Below, piece by piece: positions 25,398 to 37,464 of a DNA stretch of 42,302 nt. The translations under genes were made by a program, and so were the position numbers. The stretch's first letter is position 1. Each line of letters begins with the position of its first letter. Source of the stretch: Verrucomicrobiia bacterium (GTDB taxonomy: Bacteria > Verrucomicrobiota > Verrucomicrobiia > Verrucomicrobiales > Akkermansiaceae); the NCBI GenBank assembly GCA_030432565.1, contig JAUIGV010000002.1, positions 286,082 through 328,383 of the forward strand. The letters are read 5' to 3'. The notes below the pieces were generated by a model that saw only the letters and a list, made by a program, of their open reading frames with translations, ran no database searches and was not told the origin of the DNA.

Positions 25398-26659
25398 TAA
25401 AGCGACTGAAAGAGCTGATTGGGAAGATTGGGCCGACCATTATTGTTGCGGCAGTCGTATTGGGGCCGGGGAGTATTTTGACCAGTTCGCGGGTGGGGGC
25501 TGACTTTGGATTTCCGGCTTGGTTTGTTTTAGCTCTCTCAACTTTCCTGATGATCGGGATGGTGGCTCTGGCGGCGCGACTTGGGGTGACTTATCAACGC
25601 AGTCTTTGCGAGGAGCTCGCGGCGCGCTTGGGGCGCGGAGCTTCCTTGTTCGTGGGGCTCGTTCTCTTTCTGGTCGTGGCCTTGTTTCAGTCGAGCAACA
25701 ACCTTGCGATCATCGCAGGGTTGGAGCCTTTGGTGGAGGATGTGGGTGACGGGAGCTTGTTGGCGGGGACCGGTTCGAGGGTAACGGTCTTGGTTGTGAT
25801 TAATCTTTTCGTGGCCTTCTGTCTCTTTCGGGTTCGGAGTCTGTACTCCCAGATCGAAAGATTGATGAAGATTTTGGTGCTGGTGATGATTTGCGCCTTC
25901 ACCGGAAATCTCATCGTGGTGCTTTTCGGAGCGGTGGGTTCGGAGTCGATCCAAAGTTCGACGAACGAAAAACGTGATCTCATTCCGCTCCTGGGAATGA
26001 TTGGAACGACCTTTTCAATTGGCGGGGCCTTTTATCAAGGCTATCTCGTTCGGGAGAAAGGTTGGACGCTGGCTGATTGGAAGCGAGGGTTGGGCGATTC
26101 GATTTTTGGAATTTGTGTGCTGGGAGCGGTGACTTCCTTTATTCTGATCACTTCGGTGCTGACCTTTCACGGCCGGGCCGATGCGATCGAATTGAAGAGT
26201 GTCGGGGATGTCGCAAGGCAGTTGGAGCCCTTGTTCGGGAAAGGTGCGAAGGTGATTTTCAGCTTTGGGATTATGGCGGGGGCTTTCAGTTCCTTTTTGA
26301 TCAATGCGGTGATTGGAGGAACGATTCTCTCGGATAGCTTGGGGAAGGGGTGGCGTCTCTCCGATGCCATGCCGAGGGTGTTGACCTGCCTGGCTCTGGT
26401 GATCGGAATGGGCGTGGCCTCGTGGTCGCTTTCAGGAGCCTCCGGAACGGTGACTTTGATCACGGTCGCGCAAGCTCTGACCGTCCTGGGGCTACCGATG
26501 CTGGCGGCAGCTCTCCTCTATCTGGGAACGAGGAAAGAGTTGGTTGGAGACAAGAAGATTCCGGGTTGGATCCTTGGGACGTGCTGGCTGGGCTTCGTGG
26601 TGGCCTGTGTTTTGGCGGTGAAGACCGCACTGACGGTTTGGGGGAAAGCTTTCGCCTGA
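25394..26659 (+). CDS. Nramp-related membrane transporter lacking the metal-binding motifs
   Basis: 421 residues and about 11 transmembrane helices with the Nramp (LeuT-fold) order. Helix 1 reads GPGS (24-27) where metal-transporting Nramp proteins have DPGN, and helix 6 reads MIGT (202-205) where they have MPHN-type residues. The Asp, Asn, Met and His that hold Mn2+ or Fe2+ are therefore absent or changed. The start codon lies inside the nagA stop, making it part of an amino-sugar operon with no other transporter. Import of an amino sugar or another organic solute is an inference from context. Confidence 0.82.
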   Translation: MIKRLKELIGKIGPTIIVAAVVLGPGSILTSSRVGADFGFPAWFVLALSTFLMIGMVALAARLGVTYQRSLCEELAARLGRGASLFVGLVLFLVVALFQSSNNLAIIAGLEPLVEDVGDGSLLAGTGSRVTVLVVINLFVAFCLFRVRSLYSQIERLMKILVLVMICAFTGNLIVVLFGAVGSESIQSSTNEKRDLIPLLGMIGTTFSIGGAFYQGYLVREKGWTLADWKRGLGDSIFGICVLGAVTSFILITSVLTFHGRADAIELKSVGDVARQLEPLFGKGAKVIFSFGIMAGAFSSFLINAVIGGTILSDSLGKGWRLSDAMPRVLTCLALVIGMGVASWSLSGASGTVTLITVAQALTVLGLPMLAAALLYLGTRKELVGDKKIPGWILGTCWLGFVVACVLAVKTALTVWGKAFA

Positions 26660-26665
26660 TAACTA

Positions 26666-26986
26666 TCAATCTCCGCGTTTGCAGAGTTTATAAAGACAGG
26701 AAACTCCTGAGATGCCACCAAGGATGAGCAAGGCAATGAACCAACCGTCGGATGACCCACCTTTGGCTCGAACCACCCAGTAGATGGCTCCTGCAATAAA
26801 GGCAATCATGCCGAAAATCGTCATCATGACACCGTGAAGGAGAGAAGCCGCGATTCGATGGGTTTCTTCGAGCGTGGGCTCCTTTTTGTCAGGTTGGTAA
26901 ACGAAACCAGCGTTGTCAGGAGCATTTGATTCGGGCGGAGTTTCTGTTTTTAGACCGTTGGGCGGTGGGGGTTTTTGATCACTCAT
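26666..26986 (-). CDS. Small two-helix membrane protein
   Basis: 106 residues from ATG 26984-26986. A Pro-rich soluble N-terminus (about 1-40) precedes two hydrophobic helices (about 58-78 and 87-103) and a short basic end, KLCKRGD. I do not recognise the family. Its start overlaps the stop of the PhyH gene upstream (26979-26986), so it is translated with it, and its stop nearly meets the stop of the Nramp-like gene (six bases apart). No function is assigned. Confidence 0.7.
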   Translation of the reverse strand: MSDQKPPPPNGLKTETPPESNAPDNAGFVYQPDKKEPTLEETHRIAASLLHGVMMTIFGMIAFIAGAIYWVVRAKGGSSDGWFIALLILGGISGVSCLYKLCKRGD

Positions 26987-27653
26987 GCCAGGTGAGGTTA
27001 GGGTGGAGAGCGGTGTCGGGAGCGAATTCAAAGTGAAGGACTCGGCGATGTCCGGGGGATTCAGACCGAGGAGAGGAATGGAGGATGAGTGGCGACATCA
27101 GGAGGAGGTCGCCGGGGTGGCATTCGCAGGTGACGGGGTTGTTTTTTTTAAGATCCGGGACCTCGGATGAGGGGATTCGTCCCAAGCGATGGCTTCCGGG
27201 AATGACCTTCAACGCTCCATTGGAAGCCGGGGTCGGGTCGAGGTGGATCCGGAAGGTGACCATCTGTGCGAGAAGGTCGACAGGTGGTTGGACGTGGATG
27301 ACTTCGTCTTTGGTCGACCATGGGCCGTATCCTGGAATGTCGTGTTGATCCGAGACGGCGATGGTGAGGTCCTGATGCCAAGCGACCGGCCAATTTTGTT
27401 TCCCGGTCTTGTCGAAAAGGATACTGCGAACGGGCCTGTAATCGGTGTTCTGAATGAGGCGGCTTTTTCCGTCGAGTGCGAGTTGATGGAATTGTTTGGA
27501 TTTGGAGCGAAGGTTGCGAATGCAGGTTTGTTTGTGTTGATGCGCGAGCCGCTCGCATTCAAGGCGTGCTGCCTTCACGGCTGCCTCGCCAAGAAATCCG
27601 GAAATGAGCAGATATCCTTCTTCAAAGAAGGTGGGCGGAAGGGATGGTGTCAC
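26979..27653 (-). CDS. Phytanoyl-CoA dioxygenase (PhyH) family protein
   Basis: 224 residues if started at the GTG 27651-27653, which places the typical N-terminus FFEEGYLLISGFL at residue 9. The Fe(II)/2-oxoglutarate site is readable: His93 and Asp95 in WHQD, distal His192 in LILHSS and the oxoglutarate Arg204 in RRVLHFEF. The family hydroxylates varied small substrates and the actual one is unknown. An upstream open frame to 27908 is Arg/Pro/Ser-rich, runs into the beta-galactosidase gene and looks non-coding. It follows the beta-galactosidase gene by 154 bases in the same direction. Confidence 0.85.
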   Translation of the reverse strand: MTPSLPPTFFEEGYLLISGFLGEAAVKAARLECERLAHQHKQTCIRNLRSKSKQFHQLALDGKSRLIQNTDYRPVRSILFDKTGKQNWPVAWHQDLTIAVSDQHDIPGYGPWSTKDEVIHVQPPVDLLAQMVTFRIHLDPTPASNGALKVIPGSHRLGRIPSSEVPDLKKNNPVTCECHPGDLLLMSPLILHSSPRSESPGHRRVLHFEFAPDTALHPNLTWHE

Positions 27654-27807
27654 GGGGTTAAGGCTTTTCCGGCGATGGCGGTGGTTGCTTTTGAGATGGA
27701 GGATATCCGGATGTTTCTGCTCGGGTTGGAGCAAGGGTTTGGTGGGAAAGCGAAGCTTTCGACTCCTTTTGGGATGGTCGTGGGGAGGGCATCGGCGGGT
27801 GGCGGAG

Positions 27808-31542
<3,735 letters not shown>

Positions 31543-31550
31543 TTAAAAAT

Positions 31551-32528
31551 GTGAAGCGAGGAGTGAAGTGGTTTTTGTGCGCATTACCTGCTCTCGCCTT
31601 GGTGATTTTTGTCGTTCTCTGGATTTTGGCAGGCTCGGTCGCGAGTCCGGACCGCCGGCCGTTGCAGGACTATCATCAAAGCTATTTTGAAAGACCGGAA
31701 GAGCACGGTTTGGTGGTGGCAAGAGTTGATTTGCTCGAAGGTCATGTTCCGGGATTGCTGGTCAAAGCTGACGCGGGGAGTGGTCCGGCAAAACGAGGAA
31801 AGCTCCTGCGAGACCAGTTGGTGGCTGATGGGGTGACACTTCCTGCTTATGGTGAGATCAAGGCGCTCTTGGTTTTGCTGCATGGGCGCAATGGGCGGAA
31901 AGAGGATTTGCTCCCGGTTGCCGAGCGATTTTGCGCGGTGGGTTTTGCGTGTGTCATTCCTGATCTGCCGGCCCACGGTGACAGTCCGGCAGAGACCGTG
32001 GGGTTTGGGACACGAAAATTTGAAGTGCAGCTTCCGGGAGCTGTCGCGGATGAGGCCAAGGCATTGCTGGGGATACCGAATTTGCCGGAGTATCTTTGGG
32101 GGATGTCGATGGGCGGGTCTTTTGCGGTTCACGCAGCCGCTTTTCAGCAGGATCGTTGGAAGCGAATCACCATCGTCGCTTCTTTCGATCGTTTGAGCGG
32201 AGTGGTCGAGGATTCACTTGGCATGTTTTCGGAACCTTTTCAGTCGCTGGCCGAAAGCATGATCGAGCTACGGGGAGGGGTGAAGGTGAAGGTGGTCAAT
32301 CCGGTTGACCTGGCGGGCAAGATTGATAGCCCTGTTCTTGTTGTGCACGGAGACAAGGATCATTTGATCCCCCACAGTCGGGGCGAGGCCCTTTATCGGG
32401 CCTTCGCCGGGGAGAAGAAGTTCATCACGATTCCGGGTGGCAATCACGATAATGTGCTTGTAACCGAAGCCCCTGTTTACGCGGAGATGGCGAAGTGGTA
32501 TCTGAAGTCGTTGGGCCAGGGATCCTAG
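31551..32528 (+). CDS. Membrane-anchored alpha/beta hydrolase
   Basis: About 325 residues from GTG 31551, which puts a transmembrane helix right at the N-terminus; an in-frame GTG at 31509 would add 14 residues but leave only 20 bases to the divergent beta-galactosidase start. The fold is given by LLVLLHGRNGRKED (oxyanion strand), the nucleophile Ser in GMSMGG, the acid Asp in HGDKDHLI and the catalytic His in GGNHDNV. It is a serine esterase/lipase-type hydrolase of unknown substrate facing the periplasm. The last four bases overlap the stop of the convergent DUF4956 gene. Confidence 0.85.
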   Translation: MKRGVKWFLCALPALALVIFVVLWILAGSVASPDRRPLQDYHQSYFERPEEHGLVVARVDLLEGHVPGLLVKADAGSGPAKRGKLLRDQLVADGVTLPAYGEIKALLVLLHGRNGRKEDLLPVAERFCAVGFACVIPDLPAHGDSPAETVGFGTRKFEVQLPGAVADEAKALLGIPNLPEYLWGMSMGGSFAVHAAAFQQDRWKRITIVASFDRLSGVVEDSLGMFSEPFQSLAESMIELRGGVKVKVVNPVDLAGKIDSPVLVVHGDKDHLIPHSRGEALYRAFAGEKKFITIPGGNHDNVLVTEAPVYAEMAKWYLKSLGQGS

Positions 32529-33637
32529 TAGAAGAAGGGATCTTCCTTGGGAGGTTCTTCTTTTTCCTCGGCATGGATTTTCTTACGGAGAGCCGGGTCG
32601 TCGCGATACATCAAGGTGAGTCGAATTTCGTTTTTAAAGACGCGGTTGATTGCGATCTCGCGAACGTCGATTTGAAATTCCTCGGCAAGCTTCTCACGGA
32701 GGTATGATTGATCCAGCATGAGGGCTTTGTCTGCGAGCTTGTAGTCGACTTCGATTTTTTGGAAGGAATCCCTCCAGACCGAGGGGCGGTCTGCCAAAAG
32801 TGCGGTGATGAGAATGGTGGTCGCTGATAGAACATCGGCGACCATCGGCATCATGGTATTGACGAAGGTGAGTGAGATGGCGCCTAGGAGGTAGGCGATT
32901 TCTGCCTTGTCGAATGCCTCACTGCGAAGGCGGACGAGGGCGAGGAGGGCAAAGATGGTGAAGCCAAAACCGGCGGTGACAAGTGAGCTGGAAAGGAAAA
33001 TCGGAAATAGAAAGAGGTTAAAGGCCAGCAGGAGGAAGAGCATCTTGTGGTCGTGATGCCTGCGATAATAGATGACGTAGGCAAAGAGATAGATGGTGAT
33101 GAGGTTGAAAACAATTTTGTAAACCAAGGAACCACCTTGCCGAATGAGGGGAGTGTCCTGGGCGGCCTGATCGACCCAATATTCGAGAAAGCCTTTTTCG
33201 ACGATAGGAACTTCCGGGTCCAAAATCTGGCCATCTTCGCCAAACATGACATCGACTTTTGAAGTTCCGTTGAAGACCTCGACATCGTAAAATCTTCCCT
33301 TGGTCGAACTATCGACCGCCTCCGCGCTACGAAATGCTTCGCTGCTAAATTTGAGAAGGAAGGCGGCACGGACGTCGGGCGGGAGTTCGTTGAAATCGAC
33401 ATTATTTTCGGTCTCGGTCCAGATGCCTTCTTTTGTAAAATCAGCCCGATACTTGATATCGTTGATCCGGAAGTGGGCCTCGTAAGAACCATTGGTGTCG
33501 AGCTCCCAGCTGGGTGCGGTGACGTCCGGGTATTTTTGACGGAAAGTATCCAGAACAGCATCGGGCACCACAAGGTTTGCTACGCTGGAAAGTGTCAGGA
33601 CTGTGACGAAGAAAAGCTGGACGACTAGGTGCTTCAT
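32525..33637 (-). CDS. PepSY-like domain/DUF4956 membrane protein
   Basis: 370 residues from ATG 33635-33637. A signal peptide (1-20) is followed by a periplasmic PepSY/BLIP-like module (about 22-130; VLDTFRQKYPDVTAPSWEL resembles the helix-strand unit of those domains). A membrane part of about five helices (about 170-290) and a soluble C-terminus follow (about 290-370; REKLAEEFQIDVREIAINRV). The latter two match DUF4956 proteins, whose function is not known but which are often near polyphosphate-polymerase or CotH-type genes; neither is here. The combination with a PepSY-like N-terminus looks unusual. The tail overlaps the convergent hydrolase gene by four bases. Confidence 0.75.
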   Translation of the reverse strand: MKHLVVQLFFVTVLTLSSVANLVVPDAVLDTFRQKYPDVTAPSWELDTNGSYEAHFRINDIKYRADFTKEGIWTETENNVDFNELPPDVRAAFLLKFSSEAFRSAEAVDSSTKGRFYDVEVFNGTSKVDVMFGEDGQILDPEVPIVEKGFLEYWVDQAAQDTPLIRQGGSLVYKIVFNLITIYLFAYVIYYRRHHDHKMLFLLLAFNLFLFPIFLSSSLVTAGFGFTIFALLALVRLRSEAFDKAEIAYLLGAISLTFVNTMMPMVADVLSATTILITALLADRPSVWRDSFQKIEVDYKLADKALMLDQSYLREKLAEEFQIDVREIAINRVFKNEIRLTLMYRDDPALRKKIHAEEKEEPPKEDPFFY

Positions 33638-33772
33638 GTGATCGGATGTCGATGGTGTATGCGCTGGAAAGCAGTGTGTCATTTCCTTTTAAAGGTGAGA
33701 AGGCATCATTGATAAATATTTGTCTGTGGAAGATTCCTCGACGAGGTGGACCGGGAGAACTAGGGTTTTAGC

Positions 33773-34591
33773 ATGGTTTTCGAATCGCAGAGGTTTTGGA
33801 TGGGGCTATCTTTTGTGCGGGCGCTTCTTGTATTGCCGCAAGTTCTCTGGGCCCAGGAGGTTCAAGGCCCGGAACCGGATCCGTTTTCGAGCGGTCCGGA
33901 CCCGTTTGCGGAAGGAGAGGAGAGGGCGGTCATTCCAGTTGGGCAGGGGGACCGGAAAACGGCAACTTTGTTTCTGCGCGTGGAGGTTTTTGAGGTGCCG
34001 GTAAAGGGGGCGATGGAGCTTCTGGACCAAGAGCTGTCGGGAGAGGCGTTTCGAAAAACGCTTTTGAAGATGGTGGCGGAGAAGAAGGCGGAGATCGCTT
34101 CGCTGCATGCGACCCGATTTGAAGCGGGAAGCAGCGCTACCATGGACGGGATTGTGGAGGATATTTACCCGACGGAATACGAGCCGCCGGAAACTCTTCC
34201 GGAGGGATCACCCTTGCTGAGGCCCGAGGAGCAGTTGAGTCCGGCCGAAAGGGTTCGGAAGGTGGCGCTAACCTTTGCCTCACCCACTGCCTTTGATACC
34301 AAGAATCTGGGGACGACCCTCGAAGCTGAAGCAAAAGTGGCGAACGCAGAACAAGGGATGTGGGATTTGGTGTTCAATCTAACGGAGGTCAGCCATCTCA
34401 AGGACTGCTCCTGGGTCGAGGGGACGGTGACGATGCCAATCTTCAAGGTGAACTCTGTAATGGGAAGATCGCGGGTTAAAGACGGAGCCTGGAATCTATG
34501 GTCCTGTCAGGCCCCGGCCGGTGAGGATGGGAGTCCGGACTTGTCCGGACTCCGGGTTGTTCTGGCGAATCTCAAGCAGTTGAAGCGCTAG
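33773..34591 (+). CDS. Secreted protein, unknown function
   Basis: 272 residues with a signal peptide (hydrophobic to about residue 26, ending VLWAQ); an internal ATG at 33800 would shorten it by nine residues without losing the signal. The mature part begins acidic and Pro-rich (EPDPFSSGPDPFAEGEE) and then shows alternating strands (TATLFLRVEVFEV, MWDLVFNLTEVSHL) reminiscent of the secretin-associated proteins seen in Verrucomicrobia, though I cannot confirm this. Its end overlaps the convergent permease gene by 20 bases. No function is assigned. Confidence 0.7.
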   Translation: MVFESQRFWMGLSFVRALLVLPQVLWAQEVQGPEPDPFSSGPDPFAEGEERAVIPVGQGDRKTATLFLRVEVFEVPVKGAMELLDQELSGEAFRKTLLKMVAEKKAEIASLHATRFEAGSSATMDGIVEDIYPTEYEPPETLPEGSPLLRPEEQLSPAERVRKVALTFASPTAFDTKNLGTTLEAEAKVANAEQGMWDLVFNLTEVSHLKDCSWVEGTVTMPIFKVNSVMGRSRVKDGAWNLWSCQAPAGEDGSPDLSGLRVVLANLKQLKR

Positions 34592-36038
34592 CTTCGTCAC
34601 TGTCCAAAGTCTGGCGGTCCCAGACGTAGCGCCGGAAGAGCACTTTCACTGCGGCGGTGAGGGGAACGGCGAGAAGGGCTCCCAGAAAGCCACCAAGGAT
34701 CAAAGACCAGAACAGCATTGAAAAAATGACGGTCATGGGATGCAGGCCCACGGAGTCGCCCACGATCTTTGGCGCGGTGACGAGGGAGTTGATCTGCTGA
34801 ACGACGACGAAGATGATGACGACTCCCAGGGCATAACCCCATTGGGGCAGATCGTATGGAATCTCATACTGGAAGTAGGCGATGATGCACGCGGGGATGA
34901 GGCAAAGGATGTTCCCGATGAACGGGATGATCCCGAGCATGGCCATGACGACGCCGATGAGGAGACCGTAGTTTAAGCCGTAAATGGTGAGGGCGATCCC
35001 GACGAGGATGCCATCAATGAAGGCCACGAGAACCTGGCCGCGGAAGAAGGAGATGAGGTAGCCGTTGATTTCGCGGAGCGTATCCACCACCTCGGTTTTA
35101 AAATGAGATCGGCGCAAGGGAACGTAGTCTTCCCAGCCTTCTTTGATCGAGTCGCTTTCCTTGAGGAAATAGTAGAGGTAAATCGGGACCATGGCAAAGC
35201 CGATGATCATGCCGAGAACTCCGAGGATTTTTCCGTAGCTCGCAAAAATCCACGCTTGCGCGGATTTCCGAAATGAAGAGATGAGAGCACCGCCCTTGGT
35301 GAGCCAGAAGTTATTTAGTGCAAGGGAGCTTTCGATATAAACTTCTTGGGCGTTCTTTAGCCTGACCACTTCCTCTTTGTCGTCCGGTGATCCTTCCATC
35401 TGTGTGGTTTCATCGGGGGTCGAGGTGTCTTTTTTAGGTTTGGTGCTCCATGAAGATGAAGTAATTGCCGAGAGCTCCTCATCGGTGACCTGGTATTTTG
35501 CAAGAATATCTCCCCCCGGCCCGCTCACGGACTCGCCGTTCTCGAGATGTTCATTCACGGCCTTGACATCTTTGGAAAAGAAATCCCGGACGACCCATCC
35601 ATAGAATACGTTTTGTTTCTCTTCGACGAGCCTTTCTTCATTGGAAAGGTTGGTGCTCTGTTTGCCCAAATTCTCCAATTGACCTGATAATTTGACTCCG
35701 ATGAATGCGCCGAGGATGGTAAAGAAGATGAGGAAGCCCGAGAAGACGGTGATGATGCCTTTCATTCTCGAGAAGCCCTTTTTCTGGAGCTTTTGAACAA
35801 TGGGATCGAGAAGGTAGGCAACAATTCCCGCAACGGCGAGAGGGACTAGCACCGGTTGGAGATATCCGAGAACATTACTGGTGAGCCAGATCAGTCCGAC
35901 CAGCAACGCTCCCAGCACAAGGATGGCCAGGCCCGTGACCGCCCTCCAAAGCGTGCGCTTTTGAAACTCACTGGGAAATGATTTTTCTTCGTCCACGGTC
36001 GGTAAGCTGCCCAAGTCCGCCCGATGGGGGAAGTGCAA
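34572..36038 (-). CDS. AI-2E/PerM family membrane permease with large loop insertion
   Basis: 488 residues. The conserved C-terminal half (LRLEINGYLISFFRGQVLVAFIDG-type region, GIIPFIGNILCLIPA, VTAPKIVGDSVGLHP, GGFLGALLAVPLTAAVKVL) is typical of the AI-2E exporter/PerM (UPF0118) family with about eight helices. Between helices 3 and 4, about residues 115-245 form a long charged, Glu/Lys/Thr-rich segment, far larger than usual. The start TTG 36036-36038 has AGGA five bases upstream; a GTG at 35996 is an alternative. It is the last gene of the ribBA-ribH-nusB set, 25 bases after nusB. The substrate is unknown. Confidence 0.88.
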   Translation of the reverse strand: MHFPHRADLGSLPTVDEEKSFPSEFQKRTLWRAVTGLAILVLGALLVGLIWLTSNVLGYLQPVLVPLAVAGIVAYLLDPIVQKLQKKGFSRMKGIITVFSGFLIFFTILGAFIGVKLSGQLENLGKQSTNLSNEERLVEEKQNVFYGWVVRDFFSKDVKAVNEHLENGESVSGPGGDILAKYQVTDEELSAITSSSWSTKPKKDTSTPDETTQMEGSPDDKEEVVRLKNAQEVYIESSLALNNFWLTKGGALISSFRKSAQAWIFASYGKILGVLGMIIGFAMVPIYLYYFLKESDSIKEGWEDYVPLRRSHFKTEVVDTLREINGYLISFFRGQVLVAFIDGILVGIALTIYGLNYGLLIGVVMAMLGIIPFIGNILCLIPACIIAYFQYEIPYDLPQWGYALGVVIIFVVVQQINSLVTAPKIVGDSVGLHPMTVIFSMLFWSLILGGFLGALLAVPLTAAVKVLFRRYVWDRQTLDSDEASASTA

Positions 36039-36063
36039 ATTGAGTCCTGTTTTGTACCGACCT

Positions 36064-36918
36064 TCAGGCTTTTGCGACCTTGTCGAGGACCCCGTTCACA
36101 TATGAGGCCGATTCCTCGCCTGAAAACGAGCGGGCCAGATCGACTGCTTCGTTGATGGAAATTGCGGCATCAAGGTCCGGATCCTTGAGGATTTCCCAGC
36201 TCGCGAGGCGGAGAATGGCGAGGTCGACCTTTGAGATTCGCTCGAGATCAAAATTAGCGGAGGCCCTATTGATGGCTTCGTCGAGGGTGCTAACGTCGGC
36301 CTCGACCTGATCCGCCAACTTGATGGCTTCTTCTTCCAGTTCCTTCATTTCGCGGGTTAGACGATGGAGGTGCTCCAGGTCACGTTGTTCCGGATAGTTT
36401 GCCGGGAAGTGGACCATTCGCGTGCGTGCGTCGTAGTTGTCGAGCTTGCTAAAGATCTCCGTGAGTTTTTCGCGTTGGGCCGGCGGGAACCCTTCGATGC
36501 GGGGGAGAATCTCGGCACGCTTTTTACGGAGATTGTCAGATTCCAGCAGAAGCTTGTGCAGGTCGCCTCTCCAGCCGCCGGTATCGGCCTTGGTCAGGCG
36601 AAGGAGGTTGCCGCAGTTCTCGGCCCAAGTGTGTTCGCCGGCGCTGAGGCTCTTGAGATCGCGAGCCAGCTTCTCGGCCGGGTCGGCAGCCAAAATGGCA
36701 GCTGTGCTGTCGGTCAGGGCGCGTTGAAGTTTTGCGGTGAGAGCTTCACGTCCTTGTTGGAAGTGGGCGAGGACTTTGACGCGGGCCCGATCAAAGTTGA
36801 GCGATGCCTTGTCGTTCACCAGGTCCCAGAATTCCGGACCTCCCTGATCCTTGGGAGATGCAAAGCGGGCATAGAGGAGCTGAACGGTCGCTTGGCGGAC
36901 GAGGCGACGGCTAGCCAT
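36064..36918 (-). CDS. nusB: Transcription antitermination factor NusB with long central insertion
   Basis: 284 residues, twice the usual 140 or so. The N-terminal helix SRRLVRQATVQLLYARFA and the C-terminal half ISKVDLAILRLASWEIL...AISINEAVDLARSFSGEESASYVNGVLDKVAK are unmistakable NusB, which binds boxA RNA and NusE in rRNA antitermination. Between them lies an extra helical, Lys/Glu/Leu-rich stretch of about 145 residues (about 30-190) including EEEAIKLADQVEAD. The gene overlaps ribH by eight bases and follows ribBA, a common order. Confidence 0.93.
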   Translation of the reverse strand: MASRRLVRQATVQLLYARFASPKDQGGPEFWDLVNDKASLNFDRARVKVLAHFQQGREALTAKLQRALTDSTAAILAADPAEKLARDLKSLSAGEHTWAENCGNLLRLTKADTGGWRGDLHKLLLESDNLRKKRAEILPRIEGFPPAQREKLTEIFSKLDNYDARTRMVHFPANYPEQRDLEHLHRLTREMKELEEEAIKLADQVEADVSTLDEAINRASANFDLERISKVDLAILRLASWEILKDPDLDAAISINEAVDLARSFSGEESASYVNGVLDKVAKA

Positions 36919-37423
36919 TGCTCGGGTGAAGTCGTAGGGATTGGTTGGCGCGTCGGACCTCGCTCATGATCTCAATGATATCGAGAGCGCTGCGGGCGGC
37001 TTCGCGACCGCGATTGAGATTTTTGCCGATGCAACGGGCGTAGGCCTGTTTTTCATCTTCCACCAGGAGGACCTCGTGAATGATCGGGGTTGTTTTGTCG
37101 ATAGCGAGTTTTTGAAGAGCGTCGGTAACGGAGGTGGCCACCAGGTCGGCGTGGCCGGTGCCTCCGCGGATGATGCAGCCCAGTGCGATGACACAATCAG
37201 GTTGTTCTTCCTCGATGAGAGCTTTGCAAACCACCGGGATTTCAAAGGCTCCGGGGACCCGGACGAGATCGACGCGAGCGTTGGCCGCGTAGGCGTCGAT
37301 TTCTTCCACGGCGTTCTCGACGAGGGCGTCGGTATACTCCTGGTTGAACTTGGCTGCGACAATGGAGATACGGACTTTGGTCCCGGTGGGGACCCGTGGT
37401 TTGGGAGGGATGATGGCCGACAT
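36911..37423 (-). CDS. ribH: 6,7-dimethyl-8-ribityllumazine synthase RibH
   Basis: 170 residues from ATG 37421-37423. Penultimate step of riboflavin synthesis: joins the pyrimidinedione and dihydroxybutanone phosphate in a pentameric or icosahedral shell. VAAKFNQEYTDALVENA, VPGAFEIPV and LGCIIRGGTGHADLVA are the family core, with the catalytic His kept. The usual RGxTxHF(D/E)YV appears as RGGTGHADLV, and the following GVLT region reads EVLLVED, so it is a divergent copy. It lies 41 bases after ribBA and overlaps nusB. Confidence 0.95.
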   Translation of the reverse strand: MSAIIPPKPRVPTGTKVRISIVAAKFNQEYTDALVENAVEEIDAYAANARVDLVRVPGAFEIPVVCKALIEEEQPDCVIALGCIIRGGTGHADLVATSVTDALQKLAIDKTTPIIHEVLLVEDEKQAYARCIGKNLNRGREAARSALDIIEIMSEVRRANQSLRLHPSNG

Positions 37424-37464
37424 ATGTGTGCGAGCTGATATAGGTTGAACGATCGAATTGTCAA

